Source: Tepidimicrobium sp.
GTDB taxonomy: Bacteria > Bacillota > Clostridia > Tissierellales > Tepidimicrobiaceae
Reading direction: 5' to 3'
Length of the DNA stretch: 21,068 nucleotides
NCBI GenBank assembly: GCA_012839395.1
Contig: DUNJ01000125.1
Span: forward strand, 1-21,068
Each line of letters opens with the position of its first letter. Position 1 is the first letter of the stretch. The position numbers and the translations under genes were made by a program. A model generated the notes under the pieces. That model had not been told where the DNA came from. It searched no databases and worked only from the letters and a program-made list of their open reading frames with translations. Below, piece after piece: positions 1 through 7,329 of the stretch.

Positions 1-661
1 TAGCCTCTTCAAAGAATGGAGCTATTCCACCTCCTTCTTGAAGCATTCCAACTCCTACTACCATAGCAATTACCAATATTATAGGCCCCACTGGAATTGC
101 GATGGCCTCAATGGCTTTTATTCCATAATAAGCGGTTATGGTAAATACCAGCCCAAATATTGCACAAGCTAAAAATTCTTCCAAGGTTATTGGAGGTATA
201 GCTCCGTATCCAATGGAGGCTGGATTAAATACTATGATTCCCGAGGGGTTCCCCACAAAAGATCCCCATATCTGTCCTACCATTCCCGTAATACTGGCAA
301 ACCATCCTAAGGTTAACAAAGCCATGACCGCCATAGGCAAATTGACCCCTTTTTGCCCGTAGGAATACCTGCTTATAAGCGCTAGGTTCATCCCTGTTTT
401 TTGAGCCATTATACCAAGAAGAGAGGTCATAATGGTTAATGATCCCATCCCCAATACTATAGCCCACAGGGCAGTAGCTGGTGGTAAACCTGGCTGCCCG
501 CCAAAGCCTGCCAATACTCCACCTACGAACAAGCCCGTTACAACATAGCCAAATCCTACCCATACCATTACCTGATTAAAAGTCGGCCTTCTTTCCGACA
601 TAGGTACAGGTGACAACATACGTTCATCGTCATGTTCAATAGGTGCATTTTCCTGAGTCAT
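1..661 (-). CDS. NCS1-family purine/cytosine permease (CodB-like), 3' end outside window
   Basis: My own reading of the minus strand from the ATG at 661 gives 220 uninterrupted codons that run off the window edge, so the C-terminal half is missing. After a polar N-terminus of about 30 residues the protein is strongly hydrophobic, with Gly-rich membrane segments typical of the nucleobase:cation symporter-1 family (cytosine/purine permeases), for example 'GFGYVVTGLFVGG' and a 'SRYSYGQKG' loop after the second or third helix. NCS1 members import cytosine, purines, hydantoins or thiamine-type compounds with H+ or Na+; the substrate cannot be told from this half. The start is supported by AAAGGAGG eight bases upstream. 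It has its own structured leader and candidate promoter, so it is probably not read only from proB. Confidence 0.85.
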   Translation of the reverse strand, partial: MTQENAPIEHDDERMLSPVPMSERRPTFNQVMVWVGFGYVVTGLFVGGVLAGFGGQPGLPPATALWAIVLGMGSLTIMTSLLGIMAQKTGMNLALISRYSYGQKGVNLPMAVMALLTLGWFASITGMVGQIWGSFVGNPSGIIVFNPASIGYGAIPPITLEEFLACAIFGLVFTITAYYGIKAIEAIAIPVGPIILVIAMVVGVGMLQEGGGIAPFFEEA

Positions 662-663
662 AT

Positions 664-718
664 GTTCGTCCTCCTTTTAATATATTTATATTCGGACAGA
701 GCGATCCAATCTGTCCGT
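664..718 (-). other. Stem-loop in the leader of the NCS1 permease gene
   Basis: CGGACAG and CTGTCCG (forward 693-699 and 711-717) form a perfect 7-bp stem with an 11-base loop. Flanking A/T-rich sequence can extend it through a small bulge. The stem lies between the candidate promoter and the ribosome binding site, so it would be transcribed as the first part of the mRNA. No U-run follows, so it is not a plain terminator. It does not match any purine, TPP, THF or guanidine riboswitch core that I can recall. It may be an operator or an mRNA-stabilising hairpin. Confidence 0.4.
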
Positions 719-719
719 A

Positions 720-749
720 AATATACAATTTTGTGAAAACTTTAGTAAA
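720..749 (-). promoter_or_regulatory. Candidate sigma-A promoter of the NCS1 permease gene
   Basis: On the minus strand TTTACT (forward 744-749) and TATATT (720-725) are separated by 18 bases. This is four of six and five of six matches to the -35 and -10 consensus. Transcription would start just before the leader hairpin. Upstream, at 759-779, GATATCC and GGATATC form a 7-bp inverted repeat with a 7-base centre, which could be an operator. Confidence 0.4.
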
Positions 750-805
750 GGATAAGCGATATCCAAGTAACGGATATCTGCCTACCCACAAACTATATAT
801 CTATG

Positions 806-1594
806 TTAACATTTGAAAATTGTGGCCTTTTCCTCTCCATTTGCCAACTTTCTGATAATATTTTTCTTCTTACCATTGGCCACCATCATATTGATTCCGT
901 ACTCAGTTACCAATTTAGCAGCCTTCAACTTAGTATGAATACCGCCGGTTCCAAAGGAGCTGGATTTTCCTATAGATATATTCTTCTCCAGCTCATAAAC
1001 ATCCTCTACCACTTCAATTAGCTTTGCATCGTCATATTCCGCTGGACTCTTATCATATATTCCATCTATATCGCTGAGTATTAATAACAGATCTGCATTC
1101 CATAGTACGGTGGTCTGCCCTGCCAACATATCATTATCTCCTATCTTTATCTCCTCAACGCAGACGGTATCATTTTCGTTAACAATCGGTATAACCTGCT
1201 CATCCAATAGGGTAAACAAGGTGTTCCTTATATTCAATGTTCTGTTGTCGTTGTTGAAATCCTCCCTGGTCAATAGTATCTGTGCCACATGCATTCCATG
1301 CTTTCCAAATATTACTCTGTAGGAATCCATCAGCTCCACTTGCCCAATTGCACATAGAGCCTGTTTGTAGTTTACATCTTCCTTCCTAGACCATCGTCCT
1401 AAAGTGGATACACCAGCGATTCTAGCCCCAGAGGATACGATAACCACCTGCTTCCCTTGATCTATCAATTCCCTTACTTGAATCGCTAAGCTATCCATAA
1501 ATTCCTTACTTATAACTCCATCATCACTAGTTATAGTGCTGCTTCCAATCTTTATTACTATCTTATTGCTATTTCTTATTAAATTGTTCTCCAT
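806..1594 (-). CDS. proB: Glutamate 5-kinase, short form without PUA domain
   Basis: Phosphorylates L-glutamate to gamma-glutamyl phosphate, the first step of proline synthesis, in the cytoplasm. The 262 residues cover only the amino-acid-kinase fold. Visible motifs are KIGSST near residue 15, SSGA at 54-57, NENDTV at 139-144, IGDND at 151-155 and the GTGGIHTKL loop at 215-223. Typical ProB proteins of about 365 residues carry an extra C-terminal PUA domain of about 90 residues that is absent here; kinase-only forms occur in other bacteria. It starts 9 bases after the proA stop with GGGGG as ribosome binding site, so the two are co-transcribed and probably translationally coupled. The motifs make the assignment firm. 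Confidence 0.95.
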   Translation of the reverse strand: MENNLIRNSNKIVIKIGSSTITSDDGVISKEFMDSLAIQVRELIDQGKQVVIVSSGARIAGVSTLGRWSRKEDVNYKQALCAIGQVELMDSYRVIFGKHGMHVAQILLTREDFNNDNRTLNIRNTLFTLLDEQVIPIVNENDTVCVEEIKIGDNDMLAGQTTVLWNADLLLILSDIDGIYDKSPAEYDDAKLIEVVEDVYELEKNISIGKSSSFGTGGIHTKLKAAKLVTEYGINMMVANGKKKNIIRKLANGEEKATIFKC

Positions 1595-1603
1595 CTAATC
1601 CCC

Positions 1604-2845
1604 CTAATCTCTTATTTGACCTTCACCCAGTATTAGATACTTATGGGTTACCAGCTGATCCAATCCAACTGGTCCCCTAGCATGCATCTTCTGGGTGCTA
1701 ATTCCCATCTCTGCACCAAATCCAAATACTCCCCCATCGGTAAACCTAGTAGAAGCATTTAGATATACCGTAGCTGCATCTACCTTTCTTAGGAAGAGCC
1801 TCGAATTGATCAAATTTTCGGTAACTATCGCTTCCGAATGCTTGGTTCCATAGGTTTGAATATGATCTATAGCTTGGGCTATATCATCAACCACTTTTAC
1901 TGCCAATATATAGTCTAAATACTCCTCTTCCCAATCGGACTTTGTAGCTTCTTTCACATCTATTATATCCCTAGTTCTGCTACAACCTCTAAACTCAACT
2001 ATATCCCTCAATTCATCATATACCATAGGAAGAAATGCTTCTGCAATTTCCTTATGAACCAACAATGTTTCACAAGCATTGCATACTCCTACCCGTTGTG
2101 CCTTGGCATTTTTGACTATATTCACTGCCTTGTTAAGATCTGCCGATTCATCCACAAAGGTATGGCAATTTCCAGAACCGGTCTGTAGGGTTGGGACGGA
2201 AGCATTTTCCATTACAAAATCTATAAGCTGTTGTCCACCTCTAGGTATTACAAGGTCTATATAATCATCGGCTTTAAGCATATCCAACACATAGTCCCTA
2301 TCGGTCTTACCTATAAATTGAATTATCTCCTCGGAGATAGGGCTTTTTTTCAACCCAGCCTTTATAGCTTTTACCAATGCCATGTTGGAATTGATAGCGC
2401 TGGAACTTCCCCTCAGCATTATACAGTTCCCGCTCTTCAATGCCAATCCAAAGGCATCCACAGTTACATTAGGTCTGGACTCATATATTATTCCTATTAC
2501 CCCTAAAGGCACCGTCATCTTGGATATAGTCAATCCGTTTTCTATAGTCCAAACTCTATCGCTCTTCCATACAGGATCCTGCAAATCAATTATTTGATAG
2601 AGTGCATCTATTATATCGTCCAATCTTTCATCATCCAAACGTAACCTATCTATTAGTCCTATGGACATATTGATCTTTTCGGCCTCTTCTATATCCAATG
2701 AATTGGCCTTCAATATATCCTCTCTATGCTCTTCTAAGCTTTCACACACCTTTTCGATAGCTGTGTTCTTGTCCTTTGTCGGGGCAGTAGAAAGTTCCAA
2801 CTCTGCCTTTCTCAGTAATATTCCTTTATCTTCGATATAAGACAT
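1604..2845 (-). CDS. proA: Gamma-glutamyl phosphate reductase (glutamate-5-semialdehyde dehydrogenase)
   Basis: Reduces gamma-glutamyl phosphate to glutamate-5-semialdehyde with NADPH, the second step of proline synthesis. The 413-residue length is typical. Seen in the sequence: 'YESRPNVTVDAFGLALKSGN' at 121-140, the 'IPRGG' segment near 200-204, and the catalytic cysteine Cys255 in 'GVCNACETLLVH'. The conserved C-terminal 'ARGPVGLDQLVTHKY' segment is also present. The start is supported by GGAGGGG just upstream. It is the first gene of a two-gene operon, the reverse of the common proB-proA order. Its leader is only about 25 bases long and leaves no room for a T-box. Confidence 0.96.
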   Translation of the reverse strand: MSYIEDKGILLRKAELELSTAPTKDKNTAIEKVCESLEEHREDILKANSLDIEEAEKINMSIGLIDRLRLDDERLDDIIDALYQIIDLQDPVWKSDRVWTIENGLTISKMTVPLGVIGIIYESRPNVTVDAFGLALKSGNCIMLRGSSSAINSNMALVKAIKAGLKKSPISEEIIQFIGKTDRDYVLDMLKADDYIDLVIPRGGQQLIDFVMENASVPTLQTGSGNCHTFVDESADLNKAVNIVKNAKAQRVGVCNACETLLVHKEIAEAFLPMVYDELRDIVEFRGCSRTRDIIDVKEATKSDWEEEYLDYILAVKVVDDIAQAIDHIQTYGTKHSEAIVTENLINSRLFLRKVDAATVYLNASTRFTDGGVFGFGAEMGISTQKMHARGPVGLDQLVTHKYLILGEGQIRD

Positions 2846-2874
2846 ATAACCCCTCCATATACAGTATTTCTATT

Positions 2875-2903
2875 ATTATATCAAAGATCCTATTAACATC
2901 CAA
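2875..2903 (-). promoter_or_regulatory. Sigma-A promoter of proA-proB
   Basis: On the minus strand TTGGAT (forward 2898-2903) is followed after exactly 17 bases by a perfect TATAAT (2875-2880). The predicted start lies about 25 bases before the proA ATG. The -35 box is weak beyond TTG, but spacing and -10 box are ideal. Confidence 0.7.
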
Positions 2904-2930
2904 TAAGAATTTTGATTAGGGTTTTATATA

Positions 2931-2973
2931 ACAAAAACCTATATCCAAACCCTGATATGCTCGGATATAGGTT
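2931..2973 (-). terminator. Rho-independent terminator after ptsI
   Basis: AACCTATATCC (2936-2946) and GGATATAGGTT (2963-2973) make a perfect 11-bp stem with a 16-base loop. Read on the minus strand, it begins 36 bases after the ptsI stop, and its descending arm runs into TTTTT (2933-2937). It separates the pts genes from proA-proB. Confidence 0.8.
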
Positions 2974-3009
2974 AAATCTATATGGCTATTATATAATTTC
3001 TTTCAATTT

Positions 3010-4716
3010 TTACTTTACAATATTCTCATCAATAAATCTCTCTACATCTTCTGCCGTTGGTAGGCTTAGTATTTTATCTAGCATAGGTTCTATTTCCTCT
3101 TTAGAGGTGTTTTTGATTATATATCTTGCTTTTAGCATGGAGGATGGGTTCATGCTGAATTCATCCAGTCCCATAGCTAACAACAACGGTATTAGCTTTT
3201 CATCCCCTGCTGCTTCCCCACACATTCCAACCCATATGCCCTCCTTATGGCCATTTTCTATGGTCATCTTTATTAGCTTTAGTACAGATGGATGATATTG
3301 ATTATATAGGTTGGATATATGCTGATTTCCCCTGTCTACTGCTACCGTATATTGAATTAAATCATTGGTTCCGATGCTGAAGAAATCTATTTCTTTTGCA
3401 AATATATCAGAATGAATTGCTACGGCTGGTATCTCTACCATTATTCCCACTTCTATATTTGGGTTGAATTCAATATTTTCTTTTGTTAACTCTTCTTTTG
3501 CTTCTTCTAATTGCCTCTTTGCTAATCTTACCTCTTCTATGTTGGATATCATGGGAAACATTATCTTTATGTTTCCAAAAGCGGAGGCTCTTAATAAAGC
3601 TCTCAACTGGGTTTTAAATATATCGGTTCTATCTAAGCAAAGTCTTATGGCCCTATAGCCTAAAAATGGATTCATCTCCTTTGGAAGGTTCATATAGGGG
3701 ATGTCCTTATCTCCACCTACGTCTAAGGTTCTTATGATTACCGGTTTCCCTTCTAGGCCTTCAGCTACAAATCTATAGGCTTTAAATTGTTCTTCTTCTG
3801 TTGGTAGTCTGTTGTTGTCCATGTATAAAAATTCCGTTCTAAATAGTCCTACTCCCTCTCCATCGTTTTCTATTACACTGTTTAGATCTCTATGATTACC
3901 AATGTTGGCTGCTATTTCTACCTTTGTTCCGTCTTTGGATATGCTCCCCTTCCCTCTCATTTCCTGTAGTTTAAATCTAAAGTCTTCTTGCTCTTTCTTT
4001 TTAGTTTTATATGCTTCTATGTCTTTTTTGGATGGCTCCAATGTTATAGTGCCCTTGCTTCCATCGATTATTATTATGTCCCCATTTTTTACTGTGCCGA
4101 TTATATCCTCTACCCCTGCTATGGCTGGTATTTCTAAACTCCTAGCTATTATAGATGTGTGGGAGGTGGTACCCCCTAGTTCTGTTACTATCCCTAGTAT
4201 CATATCCTTATTCATCTGTGCTGTATCCGATGGGGTTAAGTCTTCAGCTACTATTATGCATTCTTCTTTCAGTATACTAAGATCCATGCTTTCTATTCCC
4301 AATAGGATTCTCAATAGTCTCTGGGATACATCTTTTAAGTCCAATGCTCTTTCCCTTAGATATTCATCTTCTATGTTTTCAAATATGGATATATATTCCT
4401 CTGCTACCTGTTTGACTGCCCATTCTGCTGTTACTTTTTCATCCCTAATTTTAGATTTTACCCCTTCTATAAATTCAGGGTCTTCAGCCATCATCTTATG
4501 GGCATTAAATATCTCCGCTTCGTCTTCCCCCACATTTTCCAATGTTCTAACATATAGCTGTTGAATTTCTTCAACTGCCCTTCCTATGGCTTTATTTAAC
4601 CTGGCTATTTCCCTGTCTATATCTTTAGCCTTATTCTCTTCCACTGTGATCTTTGGCTCTTCATATATCAAAACCTTTCCCAAGGCAATTCCCGATGAAG
4701 TTCCTATCCCTTTCAT
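3010..4716 (-). CDS. ptsI: PTS Enzyme I (phosphoenolpyruvate-protein phosphotransferase)
   Basis: Takes the phosphoryl group from phosphoenolpyruvate onto a histidine and passes it to HPr; cytoplasmic. I start it at the ATG at 4716, which has AGGAGG six bases upstream and gives 568 residues. An ATG at 4740 would lie inside ptsH and lacks a good binding site. The N-terminal 'GTSSGIALG' is typical. The phosphorylated histidine is His186 in 'GGTTSHTSIIARS'. The PEP-binding barrel shows 'GLFRTEFLYM', 'LDVGGDKD', 'FFSIGTNDLIQY' and the proton-donor Cys499 in 'GMCGEAAGD'. The ptsH stop is 10 bases before this start, so the genes form one unit. A strong terminator follows. Confidence 0.97.
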   Translation of the reverse strand: MKGIGTSSGIALGKVLIYEEPKITVEENKAKDIDREIARLNKAIGRAVEEIQQLYVRTLENVGEDEAEIFNAHKMMAEDPEFIEGVKSKIRDEKVTAEWAVKQVAEEYISIFENIEDEYLRERALDLKDVSQRLLRILLGIESMDLSILKEECIIVAEDLTPSDTAQMNKDMILGIVTELGGTTSHTSIIARSLEIPAIAGVEDIIGTVKNGDIIIIDGSKGTITLEPSKKDIEAYKTKKKEQEDFRFKLQEMRGKGSISKDGTKVEIAANIGNHRDLNSVIENDGEGVGLFRTEFLYMDNNRLPTEEEQFKAYRFVAEGLEGKPVIIRTLDVGGDKDIPYMNLPKEMNPFLGYRAIRLCLDRTDIFKTQLRALLRASAFGNIKIMFPMISNIEEVRLAKRQLEEAKEELTKENIEFNPNIEVGIMVEIPAVAIHSDIFAKEIDFFSIGTNDLIQYTVAVDRGNQHISNLYNQYHPSVLKLIKMTIENGHKEGIWVGMCGEAAGDEKLIPLLLAMGLDEFSMNPSSMLKARYIIKNTSKEEIEPMLDKILSLPTAEDVERFIDENIVK

Positions 4717-4726
4717 GAAATGCCTC

Positions 4727-4996
4727 CTATTCCTTTTCATTAAATTTATCGTTTATTAACTTTACTAAGGATTCTATAGCTTCCTCTGCATCGCTGCCAT
4801 CGGCTTGAATCGTAATGGCATCTCCTTTTCCAGCTCCCATGCTCAATATCCCCATAATACTCTTTGCATTGTATTCTTTGTTATCCTTTATTACCTTTAT
4901 GTCCGATGAAAATTTAGCTGCTTCTCTAACAAATAAGCTGGCTGGCCTGGCATGAAGGCCTGTCTTGTTCTTTAATATAACCTCTTCTTTATACAT
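4727..4996 (-). CDS. ptsH: HPr phosphocarrier protein
   Basis: Small phosphocarrier that moves phosphate from Enzyme I to sugar-specific EIIA proteins. It also phosphorylates PRD-type regulators such as the one encoded further upstream here. The 89 residues contain the catalytic His15 in 'KTGLHARPAS' and the regulatory Ser46 in 'AKSIMGILSM', the site used by HPr kinase in Bacillota. It therefore looks like a true HPr able to join in carbon catabolite control. The gene has a G-rich ribosome binding site (GGGGGG) and is followed directly by ptsI. Upstream lies a 62-bp near-perfect palindrome. Confidence 0.97.
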   Translation of the reverse strand: MYKEEVILKNKTGLHARPASLFVREAAKFSSDIKVIKDNKEYNAKSIMGILSMGAGKGDAITIQADGSDAEEAIESLVKLINDKFNEKE

Positions 4997-5079
4997 TGCT
5001 TATCCCCCCTTAGCGTTTTTAGTAGATATATTTCTTCGTCATAATCTAATCCACTAGGTTTGTATAGTTGTTTGTGAAT

Positions 5080-5141
5080 ATCATATTTGGGTCCCATCAT
5101 ATATTTACATCTTTTATATAGCGATGGAACCCAAATATGAT
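5080..5141. repeat. 62-bp imperfect palindrome upstream of ptsH
   Basis: The 19-base arms 5080-5098 (ATCATATTTGGGTCCCATC) and 5123-5141 are reverse complements with one mismatch, around a 24-base centre. ATATA/TATAT inside the centre can lengthen the stem. No T-run follows on either strand, so an ordinary terminator is unlikely. It could be an mRNA hairpin that separates the expression of the polyol operon from ptsHI, or an operator, because a candidate promoter overlaps its upstream arm. Confidence 0.6.
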
Positions 5142-5144
5142 CAA
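5115..5144 (-). promoter_or_regulatory. Weak candidate promoter for ptsH-ptsI
   Basis: On the minus strand TTGATC (forward 5139-5144) and TATATA (5115-5120) are separated by 18 bases; each box matches consensus at about four of six positions. The site sits inside the large palindrome, which would fit operator control. Read-through from the polyol operon is the alternative. Confidence 0.25.
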
Positions 5145-5160
5145 TGTTCAAAACTGTATA

Positions 5161-5775
5161 TTAGCTATTAGATTCCCGAGAAATTTCTTGCACACCACCA
5201 AATAAATTAGCTAACAATACAGCTTTACAAGCGCGTTCTAAAACCTGTGCTACATCAAGAGCCTCTATCATAGATTTGCCAACACATATGGCTCCATGAT
5301 TTTTTAGAAGCACTGCCTTCTTATCGCCAATAGTGCTTACAGCTAGATTGGCCAATTTTTCAGAACCTGATGGTGCATATTCAGCAATATTTATATTTGC
5401 ACCTAGATAATATAATCCTTCGGTATTGTAGATGGGCAACTCTACAGCATTTTTTGAGGATGCAAAGGTTGTGGCATAGAAAGAATGGGTGTGTATTACC
5501 GATTTTACATCTGGCCTATTCTTTAATATCAATCGATGCATTGAAGTTTCTATAGAAGGTTTTCTATTTCCTTCAACTATATTGCCATCGAAGTCTACTA
5601 CTATTAAATCTTCAGTTTTTATTTGCATGTAATCCATGCCTGAGGGTGTTATTACGAACAAATCTTCATTATCCACTCTTTCACTTATATTACCACCGGT
5701 TCCAAAGGCTAACTGCTTGTCAATCATAGCTTTACATGCATATAATACATTGTCTTTCGCCTTATCCAATCCCAT
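5161..5775 (-). CDS. Class II aldolase, FucA/RhaD type (ketose-phosphate aldolase)
   Basis: Zinc-dependent aldolase of the class II aldolase/adducin family, which cleaves ketose 1-phosphates (L-fuculose-1-P type) into dihydroxyacetone phosphate and an aldehyde. The 204-residue protein has the family's key residues at the E. coli FucA spacing: 'GTGGNIS' at 26-31, 'TPSGMDY' at 43-49, Glu76 as likely catalytic acid/base, zinc ligands His95 and His97 in 'IHTHSFY', and His160 in 'LKNHG'. Related L-ribulose-5-P 4-epimerases share the fold and cannot be excluded. I start at the ATG at 5775, with AGGAGA nine bases upstream, rather than a TTG seven codons earlier. It is the last gene of the polyol PTS operon, so it probably performs the final cleavage step. 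Confidence 0.85.
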   Translation of the reverse strand: MGLDKAKDNVLYACKAMIDKQLAFGTGGNISERVDNEDLFVITPSGMDYMQIKTEDLIVVDFDGNIVEGNRKPSIETSMHRLILKNRPDVKSVIHTHSFYATTFASSKNAVELPIYNTEGLYYLGANINIAEYAPSGSEKLANLAVSTIGDKKAVLLKNHGAICVGKSMIEALDVAQVLERACKAVLLANLFGGVQEISRESNS

Positions 5776-5811
5776 TATGTTATTTCTCCTTTCCAATTGT
5801 TAGGCTCAATA

Positions 5812-6858
5812 CTAATCGTAAATTAAAGCATTTTTCAGTCCATCTTGGTTTCCGTGTAGTTCTATTGCCTTCATCAAATCATCAAACGGCATCTCCCTAG
5901 TTATTATAGGGCTTAGATCTATCTTGCCACTACATATTAAATCATTTGCTAGCTTTACATACTTGGGTGTAGTATGGAATATGCCAAAGACTGTCACCTC
6001 ATCATAGTGAATTCTTGCCGTATCTATAGAGAATCTAGTATTCTCCTTGCAGCCACCAAATAGATTAGCATATCCACCGTTTCTAACCATCTCCACAGTC
6101 ATTTCCCATATCTTAGGATGTCCAACAACTTCAAATGCAACATCTACGCCCATGTTATAAGGTGTTAATGCCTTAACCGCTTGTACTTGATCTTCCACAT
6201 CATTTATATTTATTACATGATCTACCCCAAAGCCTTTAGCAATCTCTAATCTTTCATCTGATGCATCGCATTGTATAACAGTACAGCCTTTAATTTTCAA
6301 AAGCGCAGCAATCATCAATCCAAGAGGACCCGCTCCATTTACTGCTACAATATCTCCTAGTTCTATGGGGGTTCTCTCCACCCCGCTTACTGCGCATGAA
6401 AATGGTTCCGTTAAGGCTGCCATCTTATATGGTACGTCATCGGGAATCTCGAACATATTTTGTCTTACAATGGGTCCTGGTACTCGCACATATTCAGAAT
6501 GTCCACCGCTAATCCATGCTGTATCCTTGCATAGTTGAGGCCTATTCTCTTTACAGAAAAAACATTCTCCACATGGTGCTGTATTGTGGGTTACTACCCT
6601 CATTCCCACTCTAAATTTCTCAACATTAGAACCAACCTTCACTATATCTCCCGCAACTTCATGGCCAAAGGGGGCTGGAGCTTTAACCTGAGGATGACCC
6701 CTTCTATATGTCTTAACATCTGTTCCGCATGTTAAGGATACTCTAGTTTTGATCAATACATCATCTGGTCCAATTTCTGGAATTGGTACTTCTTCGATCC
6801 TCACATCTAATGGGGCATACCATAGTGCTTGTTTCATCTTATCTTGTATATTACTCAT
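5812..6858 (-). CDS. Zinc-dependent alcohol dehydrogenase, likely polyol (phosphate) dehydrogenase 1
   Basis: Medium-chain dehydrogenase/reductase of the sorbitol/threonine dehydrogenase group, 348 residues. Catalytic zinc ligands are Cys44 in 'LTCGTDVKTYRRG' and His66-Glu67 in 'FGHE'. Structural zinc cysteines are Cys96, 99, 102 and 110. The NAD(P)-binding Rossmann loop is 'NGAGPLG' at 174-180. The start at 6858 has GGAGGA six bases upstream; an ATG seven codons earlier lies on the far side of this site. In the operon it most likely oxidises an imported alditol phosphate to a ketose phosphate, as GatD does for galactitol 1-phosphate, but the substrate is unknown. A second paralogue lies at 8789-9844. 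Confidence 0.85.
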   Translation of the reverse strand: MSNIQDKMKQALWYAPLDVRIEEVPIPEIGPDDVLIKTRVSLTCGTDVKTYRRGHPQVKAPAPFGHEVAGDIVKVGSNVEKFRVGMRVVTHNTAPCGECFFCKENRPQLCKDTAWISGGHSEYVRVPGPIVRQNMFEIPDDVPYKMAALTEPFSCAVSGVERTPIELGDIVAVNGAGPLGLMIAALLKIKGCTVIQCDASDERLEIAKGFGVDHVININDVEDQVQAVKALTPYNMGVDVAFEVVGHPKIWEMTVEMVRNGGYANLFGGCKENTRFSIDTARIHYDEVTVFGIFHTTPKYVKLANDLICSGKIDLSPIITREMPFDDLMKAIELHGNQDGLKNALIYD

Positions 6859-6914
6859 TCTATCTCCTCCATTATCCATATTGATTTTAAAAATATCTAT
6901 TCCTTACCCTGTTT

Positions 6915-7211
6915 CTATTTATTCAATTCCTCTATTGCCTCTAATAGCTGTTCTATTACCTGGTCTTCATTAATGCCAGTTATAAAAGCCAAAGCATTGA
7001 TAATTGGCTTGTCAATATCATCGCTACTATAGTTAGTCGTAGGCATTATAATATCCACATCGGCTGCATGGCTTGGTATTTGGCCAATATTGCTACGTAC
7101 TATCTCTGCGTTAATTCCATTGGCTTTACAAATCTCATGTATCCTTTCCGTTACAATTGTTGAAGTTGCCACACCCGTTGCACATGCCACCAGTATTTTT
7201 ACCTTTTTCAT
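6915..7211 (-). CDS. PTS EIIB, galactitol type (GatB-like)
   Basis: Cytoplasmic phosphoryl carrier that hands phosphate from EIIA to the sugar bound in EIIC. The 98 residues match the roughly 95-residue GatB family. The phosphorylated cysteine is Cys10 in the P-loop-like 'ACATGVATSTIV'. The ATG at 7211 follows a GAGGGAGAG binding site; an ATG six codons upstream has none. It lies downstream of the EIIC gene, separated by 118 bases that contain a 14-bp inverted repeat. The order EIIA, dehydrogenase, EIIC, EIIB differs from the E. coli gatABC order, but the proteins clearly form one transporter. Confidence 0.93.
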   Translation of the reverse strand: MKKVKILVACATGVATSTIVTERIHEICKANGINAEIVRSNIGQIPSHAADVDIIMPTTNYSSDDIDKPIINALAFITGINEDQVIEQLLEAIEELNK

Positions 7212-7242
7212 TCTCTCTCCCTCTTTCATTATCTATTATAGT

Positions 7243-7294
7243 GATGTACATGGTTGCATATTAGTGATATACCTATTTACCAACCATGTACATC
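7243..7294. repeat. Inverted repeat between EIIC and EIIB genes
   Basis: GATGTACATGGTTG (7243-7256) and its exact reverse complement (7281-7294) form a 14-bp stem with a 24-base loop. No T-tract follows in the direction of transcription, so it probably acts in mRNA processing, stability or partial attenuation between gatC-like and gatB-like genes rather than as a full terminator. Confidence 0.6.
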
Positions 7295-7329
7295 TGTCAT
7301 AGAGTTATCTACCAATAGCCTACTTAAAT

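Noticed and set aside
225..563. 112-codon minus-strand frame overlapping the permease
   Set aside because: It is out of frame with the NCS1 permease reading, which is continuous from 661 to the window edge and has clear family character.
3902..4564. 220-codon open frame on the plus strand
   Set aside because: It is antisense to ptsI, rich in Ser/Ile from complementary codons, with no domain and no ribosome binding site.
4717..4740. Upstream ATG for ptsI at 4740
   Set aside because: It lies inside ptsH and lacks a Shine-Dalgarno; the ATG at 4716 has AGGAGG and gives the canonical Enzyme I N-terminus.
5080..5141. Terminator call for the palindrome before ptsH
   Set aside because: There is no T-tract after the stem on either strand.
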